DNA of 64,000 nt from Microbacterium sp. BH-3-3-3 (GCF_001792815.1 NZ_CP017674.1:2852001-2916000); one strand, 5' to 3'; counted from the first letter of the stretch, positions 25,840 to 34,146 are shown. The notes: generated by a model not told the origin, from the sequence alone. Program-made: numbers and translations.

Positions 25840-27317
25840 CGGCATCCACCCCGTCGAGTGTCCACAACACGCCGTCGGGAGACGACGCGGTGCGGCGTGT
25901 TCCGGACACTCGACGGTCGGGGAGCGGGCCGAGTGCTCCGCGACGAGGCTGGTTCACCGCGCTGCTGCGCCGACTGCACTTCTTCGCGGGGCTGCTCGTG
26001 GGGCCGTTCATCCTGGTCGCGGCGCTGAGCGGCGCGCTGTACGCCCTCACGCCGTCGCTCGAGAGGGTCATGTACGCGCACGAGGTGACCGCCACCTCCA
26101 CCCTGGTCGGGATGCCGCTGGCCCACCAGGTCGAGGCGGCCGAGGCCTACGTGGGCGGCGGGGCCTCACCGGTCGCCGTACGGCCCGCCCCCGCGCCCGG
26201 TGACACCACGCGCGTCCTGTTCGCCGACGAGGCGTTGCCCGAAAGCACCACGCGGGCGATCTTCGTCGACCCCGCGACGGCCGAGATCCGCGGCGACCTG
26301 CCCGCGTACGGCACGAGCGGCGCGCTGCCCCTGCGGCACTGGATCAGCGACCTGCACCGCTCGCTGCACCTGGGCGAGCCGGGCCGGCTGTACAGCGAGC
26401 TCGCGGCATCCTGGCTCGGGATCGTCTCGCTCGCGGGCCTCGGGCTGTGGATCGGCCGCTTCGTGCGCAGCCGCCGCGGGCGCCGCGACCTGCTGCGCCC
26501 GAACCGCGCGCACCGGGGGTACCGCAAGCTGTCGGGCTGGCACTCGGCCGTCGGGATCTGGGTCGTGCTGGGCGCGGTCTTCCTCGCGGCGACGGGCATC
26601 ACCTGGTCGGCCTCGGCGGGCGCGCACGTCTCCGACCTGCGTGCCGCGGTCGGTGAGGGGACACCCGCGTTGACGACCTCGCTCGGTGCGGAGGCGGAGG
26701 CCGGCGGCGAGCACGCCGGACACGGCGGCGGGGCGCACGCCGACACTCCGGGGGCGGCGGACCCGGCCACGTTCGACGCCGTCCTCGCCGTCGCGAAGCG
26801 CGTCAACGTCAACACCGGCGACGTCGAGATCCGCCCGCCGGCCGCCGTCGGCGACGCGTGGGTCGTGCAGGAGGTGCACCGCAGCTTCCCGACCGAAGTG
26901 GATGCCGTGGCCATCGACGCATCGACCCTGCACGTGACCGATCGGGTCGACTTCGCCGACTATCCGCTGCTCGCCAAGCTGTCTCGCTGGGGCGTCGACC
27001 TGCACATGGGCACCCTGTTCGGTCTCGTCAACCAGCTCGTGCTGTTCGCCCTGGCGATCGGCATCGCCGCGCTCGTCGTCTGGGGCTACGCGATGTGGTG
27101 GAACCGTCGCCCGACCCGCGGCCTCGCGTCGGCGCCGGCGCGCGGCGCACTGCACGGGGCGCCCTGGTGGGGGATCGGGGCGGTGCTCGTGGTCGCGGTG
27201 GCGATCGGGTTGTTCCTGCCGCTCGTCGGCTACACGCTCGCGGCGTTCGTGGTGCTCGACGTGCTGCTCGGTCTCCGGGCGCGACGGCGGACCGGGGCAA
27301 GGCGGCCCACGGTGTGA
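25836..27317 (+). CDS. PepSY-associated transmembrane protein
   Basis: A 493-residue membrane protein: first membrane helix at LHFFAGLLVGPFILVAALSG, extracytoplasmic PepSY-like region with DLHRSLHLGEPGRLYSELAA, second helix LGIVSLAGLGLWIG, RKLSGWHSAVGIWVVLGAVF third helix, a His-rich loop (GGEHAGHGGGAHAD), a PepSY domain with VQEVHRSFPTEVDAVAID, and two or more C-terminal helices. Proteins of this kind are linked with iron or copper uptake and reductase function. The first 35 residues are low-complexity, and residues 6-27 are encoded by palindromic repeat A2, so the true start might lie later, near RGWFTALLRRLHFFAG. Confidence 0.88.
   Translation: MTASTPSSVHNTPSGDDAVRRVPDTRRSGSGPSAPRRGWFTALLRRLHFFAGLLVGPFILVAALSGALYALTPSLERVMYAHEVTATSTLVGMPLAHQVEAAEAYVGGGASPVAVRPAPAPGDTTRVLFADEALPESTTRAIFVDPATAEIRGDLPAYGTSGALPLRHWISDLHRSLHLGEPGRLYSELAASWLGIVSLAGLGLWIGRFVRSRRGRRDLLRPNRAHRGYRKLSGWHSAVGIWVVLGAVFLAATGITWSASAGAHVSDLRAAVGEGTPALTTSLGAEAEAGGEHAGHGGGAHADTPGAADPATFDAVLAVAKRVNVNTGDVEIRPPAAVGDAWVVQEVHRSFPTEVDAVAIDASTLHVTDRVDFADYPLLAKLSRWGVDLHMGTLFGLVNQLVLFALAIGIAALVVWGYAMWWNRRPTRGLASAPARGALHGAPWWGIGAVLVVAVAIGLFLPLVGYTLAAFVVLDVLLGLRARRRTGARRPTV
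25851..25916. repeat. Palindromic repeat family A, copy 2, inside the PepSY gene
   Basis: CCGTCGAGTGTCC at 25851-25863 and its exact complement at 25904-25916 flank ACACGCCG / CGGCGTGT and an 18-base loop. Relative to copy 1 the arm bases changed T to C on one side and A to G on the other, keeping the pair. Confidence 0.9.
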
Positions 27318-27329
27318 CGGCGCGGCGAC

Positions 27330-27349
27330 GGGCCGCGGTGCGGCGGCCC
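27330..27349. terminator. Short GC hairpin between convergent genes
   Basis: GGGCCGC and GCGGCCC flank a 6-base loop between the PepSY gene and the GNAT gene. Weak candidate for a bidirectional terminator. Confidence 0.4.
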
Positions 27350-27351
27350 GC

Positions 27352-27768
27352 TCAGCCCTCGAGCAGCAGGTGCATCGTCACCGAACCCGTCGTCGGCTCG
27401 GTGAAGCCGAGGCTGCGGTACAGCGCCTGGCCCGGAGGGTCGGCCAGCAGGGTCACGTAGGCACCCTCGGGGGCCTTCGCGCGGATCTCCGCGAGAAGGT
27501 CCTCGAGGATGCGGCGGCCGAGACCGCGTCGCTGGTACTCGGGCAGCGTGGCCATGTCGGCGATGAGGAAGTACCACCCGCCGTCGCCGATGACCCGGCC
27601 CATCGCGATCGATCGACCCGTGGCATCCACGATCCGACGCCAGGCCCAGCTGTTCGCGAGCGCGGGCGCGCCCTGGTCGGGACGTTTGGGGGTGAGGCCC
27701 GAGGCGCGGCGCAGCTCGAGGTAGTCGTCGAGGGAGGGGGCGAGGGATTCGAGGCGGAGGTCGGGCAT
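27352..27768 (-). CDS. GNAT family N-acetyltransferase
   Basis: A 138-residue GNAT protein. ADMATLPEYQRRGLGRRILEDL is the acetyl-CoA pyrophosphate motif, and GQALYRSLGFTEP is motif B. The N-terminus LDDYLELRRASGLTPK fits the small YitI/YgjM-like acetyltransferases. Substrate unknown. GGTGGAGG precedes the ATG. Confidence 0.88.
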   Translation of the reverse strand: MPDLRLESLAPSLDDYLELRRASGLTPKRPDQGAPALANSWAWRRIVDATGRSIAMGRVIGDGGWYFLIADMATLPEYQRRGLGRRILEDLLAEIRAKAPEGAYVTLLADPPGQALYRSLGFTEPTTGSVTMHLLLEG

Positions 27769-27855
27769 GCCTCCACCTTCGCGTATCTCCGTCTCGCGAG
27801 GGAGGCGTCGTGAGGTGCGGGTCCGTAGCGTGGAAAGCCCCCCGGAAGGACTCCC

Positions 27856-29184
27856 GTGACTCTCGCCCGTCGCCTCGCCGCCGCCCTCTCGATCGCCACG
27901 ATCGCCGCCCTCACCGCGTGCACCAGCTCCGCGCCCGACACTCCCGCAACCCCCGCGGCCTCGGTCGAGGTGCCGGCCACCCCCGTGGGGGAGCGGCTGA
28001 CCTGGGTGATCGACGTGCTCGAGGCCGAGGCCGACACGACGGCCGGCGACTGGTCGCGCGTGCTGCACGAGGACTTCCAGCAGCAGGTGTCGGCCGACGA
28101 CATCGCCGAGCTGCTCAATCGGCAGATCCGCCCGGCGGCGCCCTTCACCGTGACCGCGTACCAGGGCACCGAGACCCAGGCGGTCGCGACCCTCGCCGGG
28201 ACGCTCGGCGACCCGTTCGATCTCTCGCTCGCGATCGACGGCAACGACCGCATCACCGGCATGGTGTTCGCCCCGGTCGCCGAGCCGTGGGTGCCCTCCG
28301 CCTCGCTCGACGAGGTGGAGCAGCGCCTGGGCGATCTTCCCGGCGAGGTCAGCGCGCTGATCCGGCGAGGAGACGACGACGTCGTGGCGGTGGACACCGA
28401 ACGGGCAGCTCCCCTCGCCTCGATCTTCAAGCTGTATGTGCTGCTCGCGGCGGCCGATGCCGTGGCATCCGGGGATCTCGCCTGGGACGAGACGCTCGTG
28501 CTCGACGACGCCGACCGCAGCCTGCCCTCGGGCGAGCTGCAGAACGCCCCCACCGGTACCGAGGTGTCGGTGCGCGAGGCCGCCTCGGCCATGATCCGCA
28601 TCAGCGACAACACCGCCACCGACCTGCTCATCGAGCGGCTCGGGCGTGAGCGCGTCGAAGCGGCGGTCGCACGCAGCGGCCACGCCGACCCCGCGGCGTT
28701 GACGCCCTTCCTCTCGACCAAGGAGCTGTTCACCCTGGGCTGGGGCGAGCCGGCTCTGCGCGAGGAGTGGGCGCGTGCCGACGACGCCGCGAAGCGCGCG
28801 CTGCTCGACCGCATCGACGCCGCCCCGCTGGCCGTCGGCGTCACCGACGTGACGACCCCGGTGTGGCAGGACGGGTTCGACTGGTTCGCCTCGGCCACCG
28901 ACATCGCCGCCGTGCATCGGGCGCTGCAGCAGACCCAGGATGCCGAGGTGCTCGCCATCGTGAGCGAGAACCCCGGTGCGGGACTCGACGTCGGCACGTG
29001 GCCCTACGTCGGCTTCAAGGGCGGTTCGAGCCTGGGCGTGCTGACCGGCAGCTGGTTCGTGCGCGACGACGAGGGGGAGGCGACGGTGGTGCTGCTTCTC
29101 TCGGCCGACGACGCGCAGGCCGTGACCGCGGCGACGGGCGACTTCTTCCACCTCGCCGAAGACGCCCTGCGCCTCGCACGCTGA
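27856..29184 (+). CDS. LpqF-like lipoprotein with class A beta-lactamase fold
   Basis: A 442-residue protein with a lipoprotein signal (AALTAC, Cys22), an N-terminal Cpe/LpqF-type domain (about 45-145) and a C-terminal serine-hydrolase domain. Active-site motifs are SxxK (SIFK, Ser189-Lys192), SDN (Ser250-Asn252) and a late KGG (GFKGGSS). This matches secreted class A beta-lactamase or penicillin-binding-like esterases. Whether it hydrolyses beta-lactams cannot be told. GTG start with AAGGA upstream. Confidence 0.88.
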   Translation: MTLARRLAAALSIATIAALTACTSSAPDTPATPAASVEVPATPVGERLTWVIDVLEAEADTTAGDWSRVLHEDFQQQVSADDIAELLNRQIRPAAPFTVTAYQGTETQAVATLAGTLGDPFDLSLAIDGNDRITGMVFAPVAEPWVPSASLDEVEQRLGDLPGEVSALIRRGDDDVVAVDTERAAPLASIFKLYVLLAAADAVASGDLAWDETLVLDDADRSLPSGELQNAPTGTEVSVREAASAMIRISDNTATDLLIERLGRERVEAAVARSGHADPAALTPFLSTKELFTLGWGEPALREEWARADDAAKRALLDRIDAAPLAVGVTDVTTPVWQDGFDWFASATDIAAVHRALQQTQDAEVLAIVSENPGAGLDVGTWPYVGFKGGSSLGVLTGSWFVRDDEGEATVVLLLSADDAQAVTAATGDFFHLAEDALRLAR

Positions 29185-29214
29185 GCGTCGCCGCGGCGGC
29201 AGGTCTGGTGCCGG

Positions 29215-29256
29215 ACCCTGCGCGGGGGCGACCGGAGGGCCGCCCCCGCCGGGGTC
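29215..29256. terminator. Hairpin terminator between convergent genes
   Basis: GCGGGGGCG and CGCCCCCGC form a perfect 9-bp stem over a 10-base loop, extended by outer GACCC/GGGTC. It overlaps the stop of the gene at 29255. Confidence 0.75.
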
Positions 29257-29701
29257 ACGCGTCGTCGGGATCGGGCAGGCTCTGGGCGATCTTGCTGGAT
29301 GCCGCGGAATCACGGCCGACGCCGGGCTGGAACTTCGCGATGGGGTCGTCGGCGTCGACGTGCGGTTCGCCCTCGGTCGGGGTGTCCGAGGCCGCGTGCG
29401 CGGTGGCCGAGCCGCCGCCGGTGTCCTCGGTGTGCTGCGAGGTCGAGCCGCCCTCGCCGCGGGCGTCATCGGTGCCCCGCTCGGTGAGGCCGTCGGCGGC
29501 GCGGGTGCCGACTCCGGGCAGGTCGTTCTGGCTCGAGATGCCCTGGATGCGGGCTTCGTCGTCGGCGTCGATCTGCGCCGCTCCGACGGCACCGGTGTCG
29601 GCGCCGGCGGCGCCGGCGGGCACATCGGCGGCCAGGCCCTCGGACTCGGGGACGATGTTCTCTTCGTCGGCTCCGGGGAGCCGGTCGGCGGGAGTGTTCA
29701 T
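29255..29701 (-). CDS. Acidic disordered hypothetical protein, 148 aa
   Basis: Low-complexity protein rich in Asp, Glu, Ala, Gly and Thr without Cys or Trp (PGADEENIVPESEGLAADVP; GEPHVDADDPIAKFQPGVG). It resembles the other small acidic proteins at 22998 and 33026 in composition. AAGGAA precedes the ATG, and a CGTCAAG motif lies about 66 bases upstream. Divergent from the aldo/keto reductase gene. No function known. Confidence 0.78.
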   Translation of the reverse strand: MNTPADRLPGADEENIVPESEGLAADVPAGAAGADTGAVGAAQIDADDEARIQGISSQNDLPGVGTRAADGLTERGTDDARGEGGSTSQHTEDTGGGSATAHAASDTPTEGEPHVDADDPIAKFQPGVGRDSAASSKIAQSLPDPDDA

Positions 29702-29862
29702 GGCGTTCCTTCCGTGGGGTGTGCCGCCACGCTATGGGCGACCACCGACCGGGCGAACGGGCTTGACGACCGCCACGGGGTGCGCAGGGGGCGTCCGGTG
29801 AGGCGCGGCCCCGGTGCCGGACACGCTGGATAGGCTCGGAACCAGCTTCGAAAGGAACCGCA

Positions 29863-30855
29863 ATGCAGCAGCGTCCCCTCTCCCGCGCCGGCCGTGACGT
29901 CTCGGTGATCGGCCTCGGTACTTGGCAGCTCGGCCCCGACTGGGGCGGTGTCAGCGAAGACGAGGCCCTCGCCGTGCTGGCCGCCTCGGCCGACGCCGGC
30001 GTCACGCTCTTCGACACCGCCGACGTGTACGGCGACGGCCGGTCCGAAGAGATCATCGGGAAGTTCTTGAACGACACCGCTGCCGCGGGGATCACCGTGG
30101 CGACCAAGATGGGCCGTCGCGAAGACCAGGTGCCCGAGAACTACACGATCGAGAACTTCCGTGGGTGGATCGACCGCTCGCGGCGGCTGCTCGGCACCGA
30201 CACCCTCGACCTCGTGCAGTTGCACTGCCCGCCGTCGGCCGTGATCGACGACGACGCCACCTACGACGCGCTCGACCAGCTCGTCGCCGAGGGGGTCATC
30301 GCCGCCTACGGCGCGTCGGTCGAGACGATGGAACAGGCTCTCTCGGCGCTCCGCCGGCCGAACCTCAGCAACCTGCAGATCATCTTCAACCCGTTCCGGC
30401 TCAAGCCCCTCGACGAGGTGCTGCCGATGGCGGCCGAGAAGAACGTCGCCGTGTTTGCCCGCGTGCCGTTGGCGAGCGGTCTGCTCTCGGGCAAATACAC
30501 CGCCGACACGACGTTCGACAAGGACGATCACCGCACGTACAACCGCAACGGCGAGGCGTTCGACAAGGGTGAGACGTTCTCGGGCGTCCCGTTCGCCGAG
30601 GGCGTGGCCGCGGCCGACGAGCTCAAGGCCTCGCTTCCCGAGGGCGTCACCCTGCCCGCGGCCACGTTGGCGTGGATCGCCTCGCGCGAGGGCATCACCT
30701 CGGTGATCCCGGGCGCACGTTCGGTGGCGCAGGCCACATCGAACGCCGGGGCCGCACAGCTCCTCGACGAGGGCTTCGACCTCGACGCCTTCGACGCGCT
30801 GGTGCGTGACGTCTACGACCGCCGTCTGCGGGCGGAGATCCACCCGCAGTGGTGA
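29863..30855 (+). CDS. Aldo/keto reductase
   Basis: A 330-residue TIM-barrel oxidoreductase. The start is VIGLGTWQLGPDWGGVSEDE, with catalytic Asp and Tyr in LFDTADVYGDGRSEE, the conserved His in DLVQLHCPPS, and the NADP-binding C-terminal part with SVIPGARSVAQATSNAGAA. Substrate unknown. GAAAGGA precedes the ATG. A terminator follows. Confidence 0.92.
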   Translation: MQQRPLSRAGRDVSVIGLGTWQLGPDWGGVSEDEALAVLAASADAGVTLFDTADVYGDGRSEEIIGKFLNDTAAAGITVATKMGRREDQVPENYTIENFRGWIDRSRRLLGTDTLDLVQLHCPPSAVIDDDATYDALDQLVAEGVIAAYGASVETMEQALSALRRPNLSNLQIIFNPFRLKPLDEVLPMAAEKNVAVFARVPLASGLLSGKYTADTTFDKDDHRTYNRNGEAFDKGETFSGVPFAEGVAAADELKASLPEGVTLPAATLAWIASREGITSVIPGARSVAQATSNAGAAQLLDEGFDLDAFDALVRDVYDRRLRAEIHPQW

Positions 30856-30868
30856 GCGTCTGACACGC

Positions 30869-30906
30869 GAAAGCCGGGTCCGCCCCGAAGGGTGGACCCG
30901 GCTTTC
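30869..30906. terminator. Bidirectional hairpin terminator
   Basis: GAAAGCCGGGTCC and its complement form the core of a 16-bp stem with one mismatch around a 6-base loop, between the convergent genes ending at 30855 and 30919. Confidence 0.85.
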
Positions 30907-30918
30907 CTGTCGGTGACG

Positions 30919-31371
30919 TCAGCTGACGTCGCCGCGCCAGGCGCCGGACTCGGCACCGCGCGACTCGATGTACTTCTTGAAGTTGTCGAGGTCCTTCTTC
31001 ACCGAGTGGTCGTCGGCGCCGAAGACGGCACCGAGCTTCTCGAGGACTCCGGTGGGCTCCCAGTCGATCTGCACGGTGACGCGCGTCTCGTCATCGGAGA
31101 GACGGTGGAACGTCACGACACCCGCGTGGTTCTCGTCGCCGCCGACGCTGTTCCAGGCGACGCGCTCGTCGGGGTGCTGCTCGGTGATCTCGGCGTCGAA
31201 CTCGCGCTCGGCGCCGGCGATCTTCACCTTCCAGTGCGTGAGGGTGTCGCTCTTCTGCGTGATCGACTCGACGAAGCTCATGAAGTGCGGGAACTCCTCG
31301 AACTGCGTCCACTGGTTGTAGGCGACGCGGACGGGAACGTTGACGTCGATGGTTTCGATGACCTGTGCCAT
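30919..31371 (-). CDS. SRPBCC (polyketide cyclase/START-like) protein
   Basis: A 150-residue helix-grip protein: VIETIDVNVPVRVAYNQWTQ, EEFPHFMSFVESITQ, and a long C-terminal helix (HSVKKDLDNFKKYIESRG). Members of this cyclase2 group bind small hydrophobic ligands; its role here is unknown. An AGAGGA site is near the ATG. It stands in the stress-type neighbourhood next to the flavoprotein. Confidence 0.87.
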   Translation of the reverse strand: MAQVIETIDVNVPVRVAYNQWTQFEEFPHFMSFVESITQKSDTLTHWKVKIAGAEREFDAEITEQHPDERVAWNSVGGDENHAGVVTFHRLSDDETRVTVQIDWEPTGVLEKLGAVFGADDHSVKKDLDNFKKYIESRGAESGAWRGDVS

Positions 31372-31514
31372 GGTGTCCTCTTTCGTGTGGTTTCCGGGGC
31401 TGGTCCCAGTCTTCGCTCGTCACGGGCGAGCTGCCCCCGGGGTTGAGGGATCGGCTCGCGTGCCCTATGCGCGTGCGCGGCGCGCCGGGGTCGTTCGGGG
31501 ATTCGCCCCGCGGC

Positions 31515-32735
31515 TCAGGCGCGACCGCGCAGGATCAGGTGCCAGTAGACCCAGGGCAGCACCCGACGGTCGGCGATCCACGACAGGGCGCGCTCTCGAT
31601 ACAGCGAACGCCAGAAGGGGATCGTGGGCTGCAGGCGCCCCTGACGATCGAACTCGGCGAAGACGACGGTGCCGCGCGACACCGTGAACGGCACGACGCT
31701 GTAGCCGTCGTACTTCGCGGAGGGGGAGCGCCCGGCCCTCACCCCCGTCATGTTCTTCACGAGGGCTTTCGCCTGCTGACGGATCGCGCCCCCGGAACGG
31801 CGGGTCGCCACCGCGGCGGCATCGCCGACCGACCAGATCTCGGGATACCGCGTGTGCTGCAGCGTCTCGGGATCGACGTCGACGAACCCGTGCGGATCGT
31901 CGGATGCCGCCAGCCCGCTGCCGGCGATCCACTCCGGCGCCCGCTGCGGAGGGACCGCGTGCAGCACGTCGTACGCCAGGGTCTCCTCGGCCTCGCCGTG
32001 ACCGATCGTGATCGTCTGCGCCTCGGCATCCACCGACCGCATCTCGCGGCTGTAGTGCACCTCGATGCCGTACTCGTCGAGTTTGCGCTGCAGCTCGCGG
32101 TCGATGGCCGGGATGCCGAAGGGCACGGGGTCGGGGGCGACGAAGACCACGCGCAGGTCGTCGCGCACGCCGATCGCGCGCCACCAGTCGCACGCGAGGT
32201 ACATCGGCTTCTGCGCGGCCGCGCCGCAGGACGCGGGCTCGGGCGGCTGGGTGAACACGACCGTGCCGGAGCGCAGGTCGCGCAGCACCGGCGAGGCTTT
32301 CGCGGCGAGGTCGTAGTCGTAGTTCGAGATGCCGTTCGGTGCCGCCATGGCCTCGGGCAGGCCCGGGATCTGCTCCCATGCCATGCGCAGGCCGGCGCAC
32401 ACCACGAGCTGGTCGTAGTCGAGATGACCGCCCGACACGAGATGCACGCGGCGGGCAGCGGCATCCACCGTGAAGACCTCGTCGCGCAGCCAGCGCGTGC
32501 CCGCGGGGATCACGTCGGCCTGCGCGCGGACGGCCTCGCTGGCCCGTGCCGCGCCTCCGGCGATGTGCGACTGGAGGGGCGCGAAGACGTGCTGCGTCCG
32601 CGGCTCGATCACGGTGATGTCTCCGGCGCGGGCCCGGTGGAGGCGTCCGGCCACCGACAGTCCGGCGTTGCCCCCGCCGATGATCACGATGCGGGGGGTG
32701 TCGGCGCGAGCGACGGTGCGGCTCGAGTCGTTCAT
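31515..32735 (-). CDS. FAD-dependent oxidoreductase, sulfide:quinone reductase-like
   Basis: A 406-residue two-dinucleotide-binding flavoprotein. The N-terminal motif is IVIIGGGNAGLSVAGRLHRA, the ATP-like IEPRTQHVFAPLQSHIAGG is characteristic of the SQR group, Cys lies in EPASCGAAAQKPMYLACD, and the C-terminal FAD site is YPEIWSVGDAAAVATRRSGG. Homologues oxidise sulfide or persulfide and pass electrons to quinone at the membrane; only part of the usual Cys pattern is seen. AGAGGA precedes the ATG; a TGTCAAC motif lies about 60 bases upstream. Confidence 0.85.
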   Translation of the reverse strand: MNDSSRTVARADTPRIVIIGGGNAGLSVAGRLHRARAGDITVIEPRTQHVFAPLQSHIAGGAARASEAVRAQADVIPAGTRWLRDEVFTVDAAARRVHLVSGGHLDYDQLVVCAGLRMAWEQIPGLPEAMAAPNGISNYDYDLAAKASPVLRDLRSGTVVFTQPPEPASCGAAAQKPMYLACDWWRAIGVRDDLRVVFVAPDPVPFGIPAIDRELQRKLDEYGIEVHYSREMRSVDAEAQTITIGHGEAEETLAYDVLHAVPPQRAPEWIAGSGLAASDDPHGFVDVDPETLQHTRYPEIWSVGDAAAVATRRSGGAIRQQAKALVKNMTGVRAGRSPSAKYDGYSVVPFTVSRGTVVFAEFDRQGRLQPTIPFWRSLYRERALSWIADRRVLPWVYWHLILRGRA

Positions 32736-32929
32736 GGGGGATCCTCTCGTCTCCCTCACCGTGTCGTCATCGGCAGCGGGATGCCACCCGGTTGACAGCG
32801 TCGGTCGGGCGGACGACCCGGGCGCTGGGGAACGACGAAGAGGGCTCGCCGTCGGCAGGAGCGCTTCTCCCGTGCCGCTGGAGCGGGAGCCCACCCGTTG
32901 AAGCGCGTGGTCCGTGCGCGGGTCGGGCC

Positions 32930-32956
32930 TGTCAAGGGGCGGGGCGCGGCCCCGTC
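32930..32956 (+). promoter_or_regulatory. ECF-type promoter candidate
   Basis: TGTCAAG-N16-CGTC, with the same spacing as at 23383-23409, lies 70 bases before the acidic protein gene at 33026. Resembles ECF41-class promoters; inference only. Confidence 0.4.
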
Positions 32957-33025
32957 GGCGTCGTTGGATGGAGACACCGCCGATCAGCGGTGACGCACCC
33001 CGGTGCGTTCGACGAAAGGATCCCC

Positions 33026-33388
33026 ATGAGCGACGCCTCGATCGACCCGTCCCCCGCCGACTCGTCGACCCCCGCCGCCGACGTCGGCATCGCGGGTGTG
33101 CAGCCCCTGCGCGACGGCGACACCTCGATCGAGCCCGACCCCGCGCTCGACCCCGCCCAGGCGGAGTGGGATGCCACGACGGCCCTCGACGAGGGCGTCG
33201 ACCCGCAGGACATCGCCCCCGCGACCGCGACGGGCGCCGACCCGGCCGAGATCGCCGCCGACGACACCGACATCCCGTTCGAGGACATCCACCCCGGGTC
33301 CACCGGCACCGACTCGCAGGGTCAGGACCCGGGCGTCGTCGAGCTCGGCGAAGAGGGCCAGGGAGACCTGGCGCCCGAAGACCTCTGA
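33026..33388 (+). CDS. Acidic disordered hypothetical protein, 120 aa
   Basis: A strongly acidic protein (about a quarter Asp plus Glu) with short patterns such as LDPAQAEWDATTALDEGVDP and IAADDTDIPFEDIHPGSTG. It has no Cys or predicted membrane segment. GAAAGGA precedes the ATG. Along with 22998 and 29255 it forms a group of small acidic proteins that share an upstream GTCAAG motif. Function unknown. Confidence 0.78.
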   Translation: MSDASIDPSPADSSTPAADVGIAGVQPLRDGDTSIEPDPALDPAQAEWDATTALDEGVDPQDIAPATATGADPAEIAADDTDIPFEDIHPGSTGTDSQGQDPGVVELGEEGQGDLAPEDL

Positions 33389-33400
33389 GCGACGCGCGAG

Positions 33401-33432
33401 AGAGGGGTCGGTCCGTTCGGGCCGGCCCCTCT
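33401..33432. terminator. Bidirectional hairpin terminator
   Basis: AGAGGGGTCGG pairs with CCGGCCCCTCT (one G-U) around a 10-base loop, between convergent genes ending at 33388 and 33445. Confidence 0.75.
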
Positions 33433-33444
33433 GTTCGCGGTGGA

Positions 33445-33900
33445 TTACTGCTCGATGAGCTGCGGTTCGCTCTCGTGCGCCCGGATGACGCCGTCGTGGT
33501 CGTCGGTGGCCACCGCGATGCGGCGCGGCTTCGCCTTCTCGCTCACCGGGATCGTGACCGACAGCACCCCGTTGCGGTAGGCGGCGCTGATGCCGTCGGT
33601 GTCGATGCCCTGGCCGAGGTTGAGCTGGCGGACGAACGTGGCCGTCTCGCGCTCGCGGGTGATCCACTTGACGTCGTCGCCGGTGGCGAGGGTGCGTTCG
33701 GCGCGGATGGTCAGCAGCTGACCGTCGACGTCGATGTCGACCGAGCCCGGGTCGACCCCGGGAAGATCGGCCGAGAGCACGTAGTGGTCACCGTCGCGGT
33801 AGAGGTCCATCGGCATCCGGCGCGGTCCGCCCCCGCGACGGGCGTCGAGAAGGGTCGACGCGAGGCGGTCGAGGTCGCGGAAGGGGTCGTAAGTGGCCAT
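33445..33900 (-). CDS. hsp20: Hsp20/alpha-crystallin small heat-shock protein
   Basis: A 151-residue chaperone with an N-terminal YDPFRDLDRLASTLLDARRG arm, an alpha-crystallin domain of about 90 residues (MDLYRDGDHYVLSADLPGVD; RSFVRQLN-like strand TFVRQLNLGQGIDTDGISA; YRNGVLSVTIP) and a C-terminal tail. It holds unfolded proteins during heat stress. AAGGAG precedes the ATG. Its promoter region carries a HAIR-like and a CIRCE element, so both HspR and HrcA may repress it. Confidence 0.93.
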   Translation of the reverse strand: MATYDPFRDLDRLASTLLDARRGGGPRRMPMDLYRDGDHYVLSADLPGVDPGSVDIDVDGQLLTIRAERTLATGDDVKWITRERETATFVRQLNLGQGIDTDGISAAYRNGVLSVTIPVSEKAKPRRIAVATDDHDGVIRAHESEPQLIEQ

Positions 33901-33953
33901 GGTCGGTTCTCCTTTTCGGTCGGTCCGGATATCGGCATCCGGAGTTCGATGAA

Positions 33954-33974
33954 GTTGAGCCTTGTGCGCTCAAC
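33954..33974. promoter_or_regulatory. HAIR-like operator (HspR) upstream of hsp20
   Basis: GTTGAGC-N7-GCTCAAC matches the HAIR consensus (CTTGAGT-N7-ACTCAAG) in the TTGAG/CTCAA core and spacing. It lies 54 bases before the hsp20 ATG. Confidence 0.65.
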
Positions 33975-33985
33975 GTGGCAGCAGA

Positions 33986-34012
33986 TTAGCACTCTCGACA
34001 GGAGAGTGCCAA
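33986..34012. promoter_or_regulatory. CIRCE operator (HrcA) upstream of hsp20
   Basis: TTAGCACTC-N9-GAGTGCCAA matches the CIRCE consensus TTAGCACTC-N9-GAGTGCTAA at 17 of 18 arm positions. It lies 86 bases before the hsp20 ATG, beside the HAIR-like site. Confidence 0.88.
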
Positions 34013-34016
34013 GACT

Positions 34017-34078
34017 GTCGAGTGTCCAAGACGCGCCGTGCCGGGGCCGGTCTCCGCGGCGTGTCCTGGACACTCAAC
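34017..34078. repeat. Palindromic repeat family A, copy 3
   Basis: GTCGAGTGTCC at 34017-34027 pairs with GGACACTCAAC at 34068-34078 (one mismatch). ACGCGCCG / CGGCGTGT form the inner arms around an 18-base loop. It begins five bases after the CIRCE element and lies between hsp20 and the divergent prenyltransferase gene. Confidence 0.9.
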
Positions 34079-34146
34079 GTGGTGGTGGCGCGGCGCCCGG
34101 GCGGGTCGGCCGCCCGAGTGCGCAGCCGCGGTAGCGTCATCGGGTG

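Noticed and set aside
27352..29625. Very long reverse-strand open frame (over 750 codons) through the GNAT and serine-hydrolase genes
   Set aside because: Its upstream part is antisense to the clear beta-lactamase-fold gene on the + strand and shows low-complexity Arg/Ala/Pro composition, typical of antisense frames in GC-rich DNA.
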